Source: Nitzschia sp. pyKryTriq1 (lineage: Eukaryota > Bacillariophyta > Bacillariophyceae > Bacillariales > Bacillariaceae). Taken from it: a stretch of 64,000 bases of DNA. The stretch is taken from assembly GCA_956465555.1 (NCBI GenBank), contig OY101122.1, positions 1,747,001 to 1,811,000 on the forward strand, written 5' to 3'. The notes under the pieces are model-generated. The model did no database searches. It was not told the origin of the DNA and was given only the letters and a program-made list of their open reading frames with translations. The position numbers were made by a program, and so were the translations under genes. How positions within the stretch are numbered: the stretch's first letter is position 1; every line of letters begins with the position of its first letter. This document shows, in pieces, positions 31,857 to 43,500 of this stretch.

Positions 31857-33320
31857 TTATCCCCCAGCCACCGCTGGACAAGCTGCAGCTGCTTCTGGAA
31901 ATCCTTCTTTTCCTCCTTTTTTGAGCCACCAACGCTTGAATCCACCCCCAGGTGTCTTGGAAAACCCATCCAGTTTGCCATTGTGATGAACACCCAGCTC
32001 GATACCCACGCCTCTCAAAAGCCAGCTCTGGTGAGGAGTAAGAAAGGCTGCCGGGACGGTAACAGCGATCTGATCATCAAACCTGCGTTGTAAGAAACCA
32101 TTCCCAATCAAAGCCTCAGCCCAATACAAATGGTTCCGATAAAAGTCCATGTTGGTAATATGAAAGAATCCGTGAATCAGAGGAATATTGTTTTTATCAT
32201 TCTCCACCTGGCCGATGCATTCCTCGTTGACTTGGCGGACGAAATGCCCCAATGGGGATAATTTGACGTTGCAGAGAGCAGTGCTGTTGCCAAATGCTGT
32301 TTGAATTCTCTGTTGGATTTCACGACCGCCCGCCGACCCTTGCGGAAAATTATCATACAAGATCGTGGTGTTGTGTTGGAGGGCAATGGCCACGGGATCT
32401 CTCTCCCACTTTTTGGCACAAAAAGCATCCGCATCCAGCCACATCATCCAATGGTAGGGAGCCAGCGTCGGGTGATTCCAAATATGCCAGGAACGAAATT
32501 CGGCTTGCCAATTATAGGCAAGTCGACGAGGACATTCGGACCACCAAGTTAGATTGGCTAGGATTTCTTCAGCTGATGATGATTCGTCTTTGAGATTACA
32601 GTCCTTGATGAATTGTCGTCGTCGTTCGGGAGTGAGATTGGCGATTTCTTCTTGGAGTCCTCGATTGTCTTTAACGACGGTCAACTTGGCCGGAGCGACG
32701 GTATGAGTCAGATTGACCGCTAGAGATGGATCGATGAATTCGGTCGTAAAAACCACAATGTCGTAATGAACTCGGTGATTGTAGGCGTGATGCAACAAAC
32801 ACAGCATTTGTTCCAGCATCGGGATATATGCTTTGTCGTGTATTTTGGTAACAATGACAACCCCTTCTTGACGCTCAAATTCATGGATTTGAGGATTGAA
32901 GTATCCCGTCAGGGTTCTCATATGATCGGTCGATTTTTTAACATCGCTAATATCTTTTTTGTGATTCGACTCCTCATCTGCTGGTAGGGTGTTCGTTTTG
33001 GCAGTGCTGCGAGTTGTTGGCGACATAGCATTCTTCGCTCTTGATGAGCTTTGATTGGGTCGAGGTGGTGCCAGGGAAGACGAGTGATGATTGCCGAATT
33101 CTCTGCCGTCTCTGACACTGTCTTGCGAGGTGATTCGAAGAACGAAAACATGTTCGACTAAAAGAATACAGAAATACACGACAACGCCACCAAAAAAGAA
33201 CAACAGGTGACCTCTTCCCCACTTCTTGGTGCGCTGTTTTCTACCAGTCGTTGACGATGAAGCGAATGGAGTGAACAGTGCCTGTTGGGGTTCCTGATCG
33301 CGTCGGCTGCTCGACGCCAT
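31857..33320 (-). CDS. GT-A-type glycosyltransferase, type II membrane protein (487 aa)
   Basis: Start at the ATG giving MASSSRRDQEP; eleven further codons upstream reach only a GTG. One hydrophobic span near residues 40-60 (LLFFFGGVVVYFCILLV) after a basic N-terminus indicates a Golgi/ER signal-anchor, followed by a disordered stem. The lumenal domain has VVIVTKIHDKAYIPMLEQ, YDIVVFTTEFIDP and the MMWLDADAFC block with a DxD metal motif, then HGFFHITNMDFYR and QRRFDDQIAV. This layout fits a nucleotide-sugar transferase with GT-A fold, with some resemblance to the GT15/GT34 mannosyl- and galactosyltransferases. Several NxT/S sites suggest glycosylation. Acceptor and sugar are unknown. Confidence 0.75.
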   Translation of the reverse strand: MASSSRRDQEPQQALFTPFASSSTTGRKQRTKKWGRGHLLFFFGGVVVYFCILLVEHVFVLRITSQDSVRDGREFGNHHSSSLAPPRPNQSSSRAKNAMSPTTRSTAKTNTLPADEESNHKKDISDVKKSTDHMRTLTGYFNPQIHEFERQEGVVIVTKIHDKAYIPMLEQMLCLLHHAYNHRVHYDIVVFTTEFIDPSLAVNLTHTVAPAKLTVVKDNRGLQEEIANLTPERRRQFIKDCNLKDESSSAEEILANLTWWSECPRRLAYNWQAEFRSWHIWNHPTLAPYHWMMWLDADAFCAKKWERDPVAIALQHNTTILYDNFPQGSAGGREIQQRIQTAFGNSTALCNVKLSPLGHFVRQVNEECIGQVENDKNNIPLIHGFFHITNMDFYRNHLYWAEALIGNGFLQRRFDDQIAVTVPAAFLTPHQSWLLRGVGIELGVHHNGKLDGFSKTPGGGFKRWWLKKGGKEGFPEAAAACPAVAGG

Positions 33321-33504
33321 GGCCTGTGTTACTGCGATGAGGAAACTTGGCACCCCACCACTACTGTCTTTCCACCATTGACTGAAGATTTAGCGGATGA
33401 TTCGGAGGGTGGTGGAGGTGCAGCATATTCGTAAGAGATTTTTGTTATTTATTGTGGCTTGGTATGGTGATTGCGTAAGAATGGACGAACCGAGAAAGAT
33501 GAAA

Positions 33505-33539
<35 letters not shown>

Positions 33540-33828
33540 TCATACCGGTAGACGGCGGCGTCGGTCGTCGGTCGTCGCTCTCTCGTCTCTCGTCTCGTCG
33601 ACGAGACGACTACTCAGACCACATCTTTAAAGGCACAAACTTGGAAATTGCTGCCGACATATCTCGCGCGTATTACGAATACGAGTGAGAATTACACCTC
33701 CACCGGTGTACAGCCTCCTCCCCGCTCCTCCCACCGGTCCTCATAAATAGACCAGCTGCATGCCGGTGGTCTATTAGAGAGATCAACAAAACATCCAAGG
33801 AGCAGCTTCGACTATTTACTAGCAGACA
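33321..33828. promoter_or_regulatory. Bidirectional promoter region, glycosyltransferase / TDP1
   Basis: 508 nt between divergent ATGs, so it must drive both genes. Contains a GTC trinucleotide repeat at 33505-33540 and TACCGGTA/CACCGGTG palindromes near 33543 and 33700. No core-promoter element is claimed. Confidence 0.5.
33505..33540. repeat. GTC trinucleotide repeat
   Basis: About twelve GTC units in the intergenic region. Confidence 0.85.
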
Positions 33829-35833
33829 ATGGAGGAGACGAAAAACAGACTGGGGTCGAGCACGCACGATGCGATTGTAGTCGATAGTGATGACTGTGAC
33901 CACAGTGGTGACACCAACGGCGACAGCGGCCATGACTCGCCGACCCCAAAACATGCGCTGCCCACCCCTACTCGTATCGGTACTTACTCGCAGCCGTCGA
34001 TCCCATCTGCGCCTAGCAATAAGAGAGCTCGAAGAGAGGGGACCAAGACGAATTGGAATGCTACTGGCGTCACAGAGGACATAGCATCTGGTGCTACCGC
34101 CCAAGAAACAAAAGGAAACTTGATACATCCTTGCCCCATCAAATTACTGGCAACTCAACAAGATGAAGATGCACGCAAAGCTCACTACGAGAAAACCAAC
34201 AACAAGGATCATTGGTCATATCATCACTGCTGGACACTGCGAGAAATGCTGGGCTTGGACCGACACACTGAAGATGAATACGGTCCTGGTAGCATTGACT
34301 GGATGGTGGTTTCGAATTTTATTGTGGATTTCCGCTATTTGCTTCACGAAATGCCAGAGTTTGTCTCGATTCCCACTGTTCTAGTAATTTACGGACATGC
34401 GGATGATCCTGCTGGTATCGAAGCTTGGAAAGGAGCTGCAGAAGGGGTCGACTCCCACGTGGACTTTGTTCGTCGAGACCCGTCCGATCGAAGAGGATCC
34501 CCAAGCAATCCACTACCTGTGTCGATACCGTTTGGATGCCATCATACCAAACTATTTTTGGTCGGGTATGCTTCGGGACGGTTGCGTGTCATTGTTCACA
34601 CGAGCAATTTACGATTCAATGACGTCCATTTGAAATGTCAAGGGGCCTTTCTGCAAGACTTTTGGCCAAAAAGTGAAGAACAAGAGTTAAGCACTAGCGA
34701 CTTTGAAGAAAGCTTGATTTCCTATCTCTCTACCTATCGGTATCTGGAACAACGGACTTGGAAACAACGGTCACAACCTAGTAGTAGTACGACAGGGTCG
34801 TCCCCTCTCGACACCTACCCCTGTTCGCTTATGGATCAAATCAGCAAGTACAATTTTTCAACGGCCAAAGGGGTCTTGATTCCTTCGGCTCCCGGATTCC
34901 ATGCACCCAAACCCCGAGGCCCGTGTTGGGGATACTTGAAGGTTCGCCAAGCAATTGTACAAAAAGCAAACAATAATCTTCGATCAATCAATGGTGGTGG
35001 TGGTGCTGGCTCTATTGTTTGTCAATTCTCTTCCATTGGATCCCTTTCGGAAAAGTATTTGAAATCGCTTTGGGATGCCTGGGATGTGAATAGTGTTCTC
35101 AAGTCTAATGGGACTGCTGCTGCTGCCAGCAGTGGGCAAAGCCAACAAGAAAAACCTCGGTTTCAGTTGATCTATCCAACATATGGGGAGATTGCCTCGT
35201 CGGTCGAGGGACTGAGTGGAGGTGGATCAGTACCTGGCAATTCCAGAAATGTCGGGAAATCCTTTTTACAAGCTCTCTTCCACAAGTGGACCTCCCGCAA
35301 AAAGACAGAACAGAACAACAATATAACCATGGGTAAAGGACAAAATGTCCCGCATATCAAAACCTACTATCAAGTTTGTGTTGTGGACGATCATCACCAA
35401 CATGGGTCGGCTGCTGCTGCTCCTGGTATGCACTGGTTTGTCCTAGGATCGCACAATCTTAGCAAAGGTACGTGTAGGACTGTGTGGCGACAGTCATTGA
35501 TCACAAAAGCTTGCTGTTTGAATCGATGAGTACCAGATGATCATCTCTGACTCTTCGTTTTCTCGTGTGTAATCGTTTCTAGCTGCATGGGGAGAGCTTC
35601 AGAATGGGCAACGAGGGCCTTGCTTCAAGGTCTTTCATTGGGAACTAGGTGTCTTCATCTCCCCACAAACGCTTGGTGTAGATCGCCTTGTTCCATTTGG
35701 TACTGCAGCCTCACGACAGCCCGCTTCTCGTGCGGACGAAACGATTTGCGAGGTCCCCCTGCCCTACCCATTTCGACCCGATCGGTACGCTACAAACGAT
35801 CGAGCTTGGACTCTGGATATGATCCAACGTTAG
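33829..35833 (+). CDS. TDP1: Tyrosyl-DNA phosphodiesterase 1, two exons
   Basis: Repairs stalled topoisomerase I-DNA adducts by cleaving the 3'-phosphotyrosyl bond; nuclear. Exons 33829-35467 and 35583-35833; the 115-nt intron has a GTACGTG donor and a TTTCTAG acceptor, and its removal restores GSHNLSKAAWGELQ, a hallmark of the family. The product is 629 residues. First HKN-type motif: FGCHHTKLFLV with His239 and Lys241; second: HIKTYYQVCVVDD with His509 and Lys511. The N-terminal 110 residues are disordered and acidic with a K/R cluster (NKRARREGTK), consistent with nuclear import. The C-terminus has PLPYPFRPDRYATNDRAW, also typical. Identification is firm. Confidence 0.95.
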
Positions 35834-36109
35834 CAGCACCCTGTAGTCCTTCCAGTATCGTAACACCAGGAGACACCATCCTAACTAGTCCGAAAGGAGC
35901 GCGCACATGAATGTATGTACGATATATTTGTGTATTGTTATTATTATGAAAAAATGGTAACAAGGGCGTCTACTAGATAGTACGAGGGCGCGAGATGACA
36001 ACCCTCCTCCTCCCAGCGTGTTTACACATGCGACGAGATCTGCGGATATATCCTCACCGCCCTTTCCATGATCAGCTTTCCAACAAAGAAAACGTCTTCT
36101 TGTCGCTCC

Positions 36110-36967
36110 TTACTCGACGACTTCAATTCGTTCTACAACATTTCCGACATCCGCACCATGGCTACGCAAGTATTGTTTTCGGATGGCTTCCTCGTGCATT
36201 TGCTGCTGTTTGACGCGTTCTTCATATTGCCTCTTTTGAAATTCACGATACGCTTGATCATCCTCTTCCGTGGCTTCTCCAAACGCCAAGCCAACCGCGC
36301 AGCACGAAAAGATGCTAGGAACATCAGCCGAAGCGATTGCCTTACGAGAGGCCTTGCGTCGTCGTTTTCGATTACGAATTGCCGAAGTACTATACCCTCG
36401 CCGATCCAACCTTTCCATGACCCTGTTGCGTCGATAGATTGATTGGATTTTGACGGCTGCCGCAGTTTCCTGTCAAGCGCGAACACAATTTGGGTGAGAC
36501 TTCGTTCCCTCTTACGTCGGATGCATTGTATGATACTATATACTGCAATAGGACGACAAACTTACGATATCCATCCAATCGAAACGTGGAGGTCCGTGAA
36601 ACGCCGCTACCCGGGCTGGGGGAGGCAGGGTCTGATGGAGAGTGGGGCGACCAGACGTACTGGACGAAACTGTTTGTTCTTCCGAAATGCGGCTGAGTTC
36701 ATTGTACGAATAATTCGCTAGCGGGTCGGTCGCCGTGCTCCTCCTTCCAATCTCGGAAGACATCGATTCCATCACGCCCCCGTTAGATGCGGAAGTCTTG
36801 GTGAGACGGCCATCTACGTATATCTCATCACGTTCTTCTTCGGGAGAACTGGGACGGCTTCTTCGCCCCTGCTTCTGCTTCTGCTGCTTGCGATCCGAGT
36901 CCAAGAAGTAATCATTGTCATGCGTCTTGGTTGACCGCCTCTGGAAATATCGCTGAAAGAAACCCAT
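36110..36967 (-). CDS. IQ-motif-like protein, two exons (253 aa)
   Basis: Exons 36566-36967 and 36110-36469 with a 96-nt intron (GTAAGT…GACAG). The ATG at 36967 gives MGFFQRYFQRRSTKT, where glycine at position 2 could be myristoylated; the open frame upstream begins only at a TTG. The middle is low complexity (KQQKQKQGRRSRP, then serine-rich). Exon 2 opens with AAVKIQSIYRRNRVMERL, an IQ-like calmodulin-binding helix that lacks the final basic residue of the consensus, followed by a very basic RNRKRRRKASRK stretch and a C-terminal coiled region (FQKRQYEERVKQQQMHEEA). Function otherwise unknown; calmodulin binding is inference. Confidence 0.68.
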
Positions 36968-37430
36968 TGCTCTCTGCTTGTTGTGAAGGAAGGAAAGAAA
37001 GAAAATTCGGAAATAGAAACAGGAACCTAGAGAGGCTTCAGGACAGAAGATGGAGTTGTTGTCGATCGATGGATGCGTTCGAAGCAATCTCCCACCTCCC
37101 ACCACCATCTCTTTGCGGAAGAAGAGGAGGCATCGGGCGTTGGATGATACACATGGATGTGAATTCAATTCGGCGACTGCAGGGGGGTGGCATTGCGCAC
37201 GCAAGGAGTCTCACTCGTGATAAAAAAATCGCACACTTGGAGGCTCAACGGAAAGCCAACGTACGGACTGGTACAAGCGCACGACGACGGACGACGGCGT
37301 CCACAATCCACAATCGCATTATTTGTAGTATGGCTGTACCAAAAGCGCGAAAACGCGTAGTAGCGCACGTAGAACCTGGTAGGAGTCTGTCCTACCACCG
37401 AAATTCTGCGCATTTTAGCGCGTCAAATCA

Positions 37431-37552
37431 CGTGTTAATTTTTGTTTTATTCTTTAAGAAACAAAGGAAGGCGAGACAGCCGTGTATTTTACTACCATCG
37501 TGATCAGCGCGTTTTGCGCTATCGCCGTGCAAAATTAACACGGCTATCTCTC
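37431..37552. repeat. Nested palindrome region
   Basis: Arms at 37472-37490 and 37531-37552 (around GACAGCCGTGT and ACACGGCTATCTC) are imperfect inverted repeats; inside is a perfect small hairpin AGCGC-GTTTT-GCGCT at 37506-37520. A further CGTGTTAATTTT at 37431 can also pair with the right arm. It adjoins the dispersed repeat copy that starts at 37576, so it may be part of the same mobile fragment. Confidence 0.55.
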
Positions 37553-37575
37553 ATTTTTTGAAAACTCGATCATCA

Positions 37576-37716
37576 CGGAGAATTATCATGCAGTCTGGCC
37601 ACTGCCAGACAACTAAACAATCACCTCAACCAAATTTTGTACGGAGTTCTGCGTTGGGTTTTGTACCAGGGCACGCGCGGTCCACGCAAAGGATCCCATA
37701 CTTTAGTACAGCCATA
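37576..37716 (-). repeat. Dispersed 140-bp repeat, copy 2
   Basis: Inverted copy of the repeat at 26786-26924. The match ends sharply on both sides. Confidence 0.7.
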
Positions 37717-38756
37717 CTGTAGTGAGACAAGATGAGGGGAGGCCAGACGAAAAAAGGGGCGAAAGCAGACGAGACTGCGCGAAGCCTGTTGGGAAGTGTT
37801 GTATCGTGTTGTTACACGTGGAAGATAATTCGATCGTGGGAATATTGAGTCGTCAAGGCAAGTATTCGGAGATTGTCTAGATGTGGTCTGAGAAGTTCCT
37901 TGCCCGTGCACGGCGCAAAGGATTTAAGGGAATTCTGCAGGGAACTGATAAAGTGCTCTCAGCAGCCTCCAGGTGAAGGAAAAAAATGAAACTTTCTCCT
38001 TCGATATGACACGTCTGAAGAGGGACAATAGCTGCAGTGAAGTGGCCCAGCTAAAGAAGGCCAAGCTGACCGATCTTCGCACCGAGGCATTGGCTAGGCC
38101 ATTGCCTGTTGATGCCTTCGTTTCACTCGTCAAACGTAGAAAGGACAAGATGGCACAACAATGAAATGAACGAGACAAGAGGTGCTGCTGCCATTGTTGG
38201 TGGTCGTGGTGTTGCTGATTGTGCGCCATGGTACTAATAGTTGTGTAGATTTCTACTGTGGTACTGATTCTACTGGCACCCTACAGTAGCAGGCAAGCAC
38301 AACGCTGTTCATTACCGGTGCCTGGTACCAGGTACTGTAGCGATCAGCTCTCATTCGTGTGTGGGCGGGGTAGAGAATGTCAGCGTGACCCGGCGGTGCG
38401 TGCGTTGTGCCGGTGCATATTGACACGTTGCGGATTATTTTACCGCGATTTTCCGAAGCAGAAATAGGCCACCGGCCCCTACTGTACCAGCACTGTACTC
38501 GTACAAGTAATTTTGTATCCGAAAATAAAAATCTCCGGTATCCTTTCCATTCCCGCCTATTTGATTTGTGATCTCTTCGACTTCAGAAATCAGCAACACA
38601 CCCGGAAGGTGTCATGTGATGCTCTTCGATGGAGTTATTTCATTGGTCAGAAATATTTAATATGTCATCATGCGACATTCTGAATATAAGCCCAAGTGAA
38701 GCCGACTGACACCGAGGGATCGACGCGCCCCCGCGCCTGCGCGGGGGAGATGATTC

Positions 38757-38820
38757 CCGGTACCAGGTAGAGTACTCGTGCCAGGTACAAGTACCAGTAC
38801 TGTATCGGTACGCACGTATT
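38757..38820. repeat. GTAC-rich palindromic cluster
   Basis: Overlapping GGTACC, GTACAAGTAC, CAGTACTG and CGGTAC words, the same type of cluster as at 4958-5075. Confidence 0.7.
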
Positions 38821-39238
38821 CGGTATTCGAATTGTTCCGCAAACCGGCATCGAATTTCCCCCGACAAAAACCGAAGCCCGAAGGGGTGAGTGAGATTGGA
38901 AATGGAATAGACACATAACTCGTAACAAGCTATCATCTCTATCCCATATCCCATCATCATTTGGGTCTGTTACACGAACAAATTGGAATACTACCGTCAT
39001 CGAAAGCGACCGTACCAAAGCGAAGCCCTCGTTTGAGAATCATCATCGTAGCGATCACAATAAGATACCTAGCGCTCATCCACTCAGCAAACTGTGAGCA
39101 GTAGTACGTACGAAGCACACCAACAGGCGATCCTCTCGGAGAAATAATACGAGTAGTCACAATCTTGCTTGATCGAAACACATCAACATTTCACATCATT
39201 GGACTGTTGACATTCTGCAATCAGTCAGAAAAGCAGCG

Positions 39239-40417
39239 ATGTTGCTAAATCCATCAAAATCATCACCCATGAATGTCAAAACAGTCAAACCATGCGGAAG
39301 TTTTCCTCGCGAGGAGTCGTCGTCCTCATCTTCAAACGAGAGCGCACAACAACAAAGTCCTTCGAATACTGCCGACGACGACTCCGTCGTTGTTTCCACC
39401 ACCATGAAATTATTTCCCATTCTCACTCCTTCCGCCCATTCCTTGGTGTCCATGTTCATCCCGCGCAAGAAGGCCTTGTCTCCCCTGCGCTTTGTCCCCC
39501 GAAACCCTCGAGTACGCGCAGTCACTCCCTCTCCTGAGGAAGTGGAGAAAGAACGAACCTGTTTAGTTTACTTGATTCGGCACGGGGAAGCCTCGCACAA
39601 TGTGTTGGAGAAAACTGCCCAACGAAGAGCCAAGGAGCAAGCCGAGGCGAAAGGCTTGAGTCCTGAACAAGTGCAAGAGTGCATGGAACAAGCTCGGATA
39701 GCCGTGCTGACAGATGAAAGCCTGCGGGACGCTAGCCTGAGTGAACAAGGACGTCACGATGCTGAGCGTGCTAGGCATCAACTCAACGATTTAGCGAGAC
39801 ATCATGGCCTTAGTCTGCCATCCAAAGTCTTGGTGAGTCCTTTGACTCGTACCTTGGAAACAGCGGATTTGATCTTTCCAAGCCATGGCGCGATTCAAGT
39901 GAGGGAAGAGATTGTGGAGCGTAAAACCGGTAAACCCTGCGATTGCCGAAGATCGTCTACCACACTCTCTAGTAGACCCTCCTTTCGACGATTTCAAATG
40001 GAGGCTTTGCGACAGACTTCCTTTCTAGAAAAGGAAGGATCCTCGTGTTCCTCGAACGAAGCCGATTCTTCGTTCGATGAAGAGGAAGAAACACAACCCT
40101 CCTACAGCAAGATTGATCCTGCTTCCCGCCGCTGGATGAGCGACTCTCGCTCGAACCGCCATCATATCCTGGATCGCCGCCTTTCTGATCCCACTGAGGA
40201 AGACAAGGAAACTTTGAGGGCGCGAACGCAAAAGCTATTGGGTCTTTTGGACGAGCCAAGTATTGCCGTCGTGACCCACAAAGGATACTTGCGTGAACTG
40301 GAACGAGGTACTCTGGGACAGACCGATGCCAAGGAGTTTGGTAATGGAGAAATTCGAGTGTACCGTATTCATCTCGATGCCAACCAAACTCTGGAAAAGG
40401 CGGAGCGTGTTGTGTAA
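39239..40417 (+). CDS. Histidine phosphatase (phosphoglycerate mutase-like) family protein (392 aa)
   Basis: Branch-1-type histidine phosphatase: YLIRHGEASHN places the phospho-accepting His at residue 115, VLVSPLTRTLETA gives the second arginine, and VVTHKGYLREL supplies the second histidine at about 347. Substrate unknown; relatives range from sugar-phosphate to protein phosphatases. The first 100 residues are serine-rich and disordered, and a 90-residue charged, low-complexity insertion (about 225-315) separates the two catalytic halves. No clear targeting peptide: hydrophobic content near the start is low. Start is the first ATG. Single exon. Confidence 0.85.
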   Translation: MLLNPSKSSPMNVKTVKPCGSFPREESSSSSSNESAQQQSPSNTADDDSVVVSTTMKLFPILTPSAHSLVSMFIPRKKALSPLRFVPRNPRVRAVTPSPEEVEKERTCLVYLIRHGEASHNVLEKTAQRRAKEQAEAKGLSPEQVQECMEQARIAVLTDESLRDASLSEQGRHDAERARHQLNDLARHHGLSLPSKVLVSPLTRTLETADLIFPSHGAIQVREEIVERKTGKPCDCRRSSTTLSSRPSFRRFQMEALRQTSFLEKEGSSCSSNEADSSFDEEEETQPSYSKIDPASRRWMSDSRSNRHHILDRRLSDPTEEDKETLRARTQKLLGLLDEPSIAVVTHKGYLRELERGTLGQTDAKEFGNGEIRVYRIHLDANQTLEKAERVV

Positions 40418-40567
40418 TTTTATATGCTATCCAATCTACACGAATATCATCCACCGCTACAGGTAAAACTAGATAGAACTTGCTGCTTCCTTCTAATGAA
40501 AAATCAAATACATCACTTCCTACGATATAATCACTACTAGCTACCACTAGTGTATCCATGCGTATTT

Positions 40568-43500
40568 TTAACTCTTTGACGCCAGCTCTCTGGCAATAGC
40601 TTCTTGTAATAAGATTCGCATGCTGGCACCCATTTCTCGCTTCGAGTGGTCAAGACAATCCGGTGGATACAGCCGGTCACATAGTTCCATAGGGTATTCC
40701 ATCGCCACAGACGTTCGCTTGCTCACCTTGGGTCTGAAGGGTATGGGGGTAGATCCTAATTCTAGAGCTATTCGCAAGGCATCTGTGCGTCCATTCAGAA
40801 TCGCCCAATGGACAGGAGTCCGATACCATCGGTCCATCCAATTGAAAAACAATTGGTTTGACCTTACCTGAGGAGCTTGTTCAGCCTGTTTTCCAGATTT
40901 ATTCCATAGGGTCATGATATACTGTAGGATCGACGAGTGGCCTGAGCGTGCTGCGGCATGTAATACCGTTTGGTGATTTCCATCTCGCATCTGAATCGGT
41001 GTTCCAGCATCCAACAAATACTTGACACACTCTAGTCTCCGAGCATCTTCTTCTGGACTACTATCTAGTGCATCCATACTGGATGCCACCAGGTGAAGGG
41101 GAAATAAACTCGCGGCATCCGGAGATTTGCAGTTGGCTCCCTTGGACAACAACTCTCGGACCAATCGACTATCACCCTGGGTGCAGGCCAAGTGAAGAGG
41201 ACTCGAATGAAATGCATACTTGCGATGAAAGAAGCCTCCACTTATCTTGCCCAATCGTTGACCGTGATTTCCATAATTAGGATCGGCGCCTGCGTGCAGC
41301 AGGGCAATGGCAATGGACGACTGTCCTTTTGTGGTAGCAAGGAGCAATGAGTCGTACAAGGCATTACGAGGCCTCTCTTTGGAAGGAGGGTCCTCACTAG
41401 CATTGTCGGCTAGTGGCGACTGTGTCCTGAAGTTTTCCTTCTTGTCCTCTTGTGCTGCCTGTGGGTCCAAACCGATGTTGTTGCGCTCTAGCATATCAAC
41501 ATAATCGCCAAGATTGCTGGCACGGATTAGATTCACGACATCAAAGGCTCCCACAAATTGACCGTAGTCTCCACCTAAATACCGAGTATTTTCCACTTGA
41601 TGATGATATGCATACAGCGCTCGAATGATGCGTGTGGCCGCTAACGAATCCCCTCCCAGCATGTCCAGGGTAACATTCGTCGTCATCATTTCTTGTTGGA
41701 GCTTTTGGAGATTCAAGCATTCGCAAATAGTGTCCGCTAAGAACTCGCCCAAACGCCCATAGTCCCTTAGAAGAATTCCTTGATCTTGATCTCGATCGAT
41801 AGGCGTACAATCGGATAATGGGGGGAGGCTACGGCGATCGCGTTTGCCCGTAGGCGACAGTGGAAGGTTGGGTAGGAGGACAAAGGCGTTCGGAATGCAG
41901 GCAGCCTTGAGAGCATTTGTGCAACGGGCTCGTAACAGAGTCAGCAAGACTCCTCCGGTGATCAATAACCCTGATTTCGGCAATTCTTTTTTCCTTGCGA
42001 GTCCTAGCTCGGAAAGTGCTCGTTCGGACAAGACACAGTAGGCATGGACCTCACTTCGAGTGCTCGCATCGTCGTTTCCTTGCAGAACCTGAACCATGCA
42101 ACTTTCTACCACGATAGGAACTGAAGAGGACTCCATCATATTATCAACCAAAGCCGCTTCGATTTCACCCAATTCGATTCGAACTCCGTTTACTTTTACC
42201 ATGCCCTCTTCCCCACCAATACGTCCGAGTATCCGTAACGTACCGTCCGCAGGGTCTACAATTCCTCGATCTCCAGTTCTGTAATTATATCGCATTGTTT
42301 TATCGTCCCCGATCGACTGCTGTTCAGGCACAAACTTAAATGCCAATTCAGGACGTTTCCAGTATCCCGTCAAAGCGTCCAATTGTGCCCCGGACAAGAC
42401 CACCTCCCCTGTTTCTCCCGCTGATACGTCTAATAGACTTTCTTGGTTGTCTTCCTTGCAAATGCGTATTTCAAGTCCGCGAAAAGGTTTTCCCACGTAC
42501 TGACCGATGGATGGCGACATCATCGGTTGGTTGTCTTCTAAAAGAATTTCTCCAGCCGTTTGGTAGACGCAGGCTTCGGTCACTCCGTAGGTAGCAAACA
42601 GGTGACATCCCTGCTGGTCGTCCGCTGCATGCGAACGAGCCCATCGTTGTCGTATCAGTTTGGGAATCGGCTCACCGCCCAGTGCCACGACCTGTAAAAC
42701 GGGAAAATATGTTGGCGGTCGAGTGGGGCCATCGTCGTGCTCGCCGCCAATAGAAGAAGCATTCGATTCTACTTCCACCATTCCCCATAAGGTGGGTGTG
42801 CACAAGACATGAGTCACTCGCAATTGTTGCAAGATATGTGTCAGACTGTTCAAGAGTCGACTCCGAGGTGCTAGAGCTAATGCAGCCTTGGCGTGAAATG
42901 TGGCTAGAATATCCGAAAGACAAGGATCAAAGGAAAGGGCACTTGCCAACAGAACGGTTGATTCGGGTCGGATGGAGTATACTTCATTCTTGACCTTTAG
43001 ATAATGTTGAAGTGATTGGATCGAGCTGACACATCCCTTGGGTCGTCCTGTCGTGCCCGAAGTATATACGATATGGGAAATTTGTTCCATTGATGGTGGT
43101 GGTTCTGCTGCCGCCGTTCCATTCTCCTTCTTGTCCAGAAAGTCGGCCGCACCCGCCACCCAGTCTTGAAGCGACCAACTTTCGTCTCCTGATACTAAAG
43201 ATGATGGTCTGTTGTTGGACGAAAAGAAATCGTCTACAAATGTTGTTGGCGATAGATTCGTGTGCAATGCTAACGATTCTCCCACAAAACTCGCAAAATC
43301 AATCACTTGGCAAGAAGACGTGGAGGCGGACTTTTCCTTTGAGGAGGAGATGGACGCGACCAGTTCGTCTATTCGATCTTTGTCGCCTTTGGAGATGCTG
43401 TTTCTTCCATTCTTTTCATCACCAGCGGGCGATACACACAATACCAAACGTGGTTGGATATCCTGTAAAATGCGTCGATTTCGTTCCATAGCTTCGCTCG

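Larger units (their letters stand above)
36968..39238. other. Intergenic, about 2.3 kb, repeat-rich
   Basis: Between the IQ-like gene and the histidine phosphatase. Holds a palindromic stretch (37431-37552), copy 2 of the dispersed repeat (37576-37716) and GTAC clusters (about 38300-38345 and 38757-38820), one next to a CG-rich hairpin-like run (38727-38748). A 63-codon frame at 37973-38164 begins at GTG and is not supported. Confidence 0.5.

Noticed and set aside
37973-38164. 63-codon frame with lysine-rich product
   Set aside because: GTG start, isolated, and no homologue recognised.
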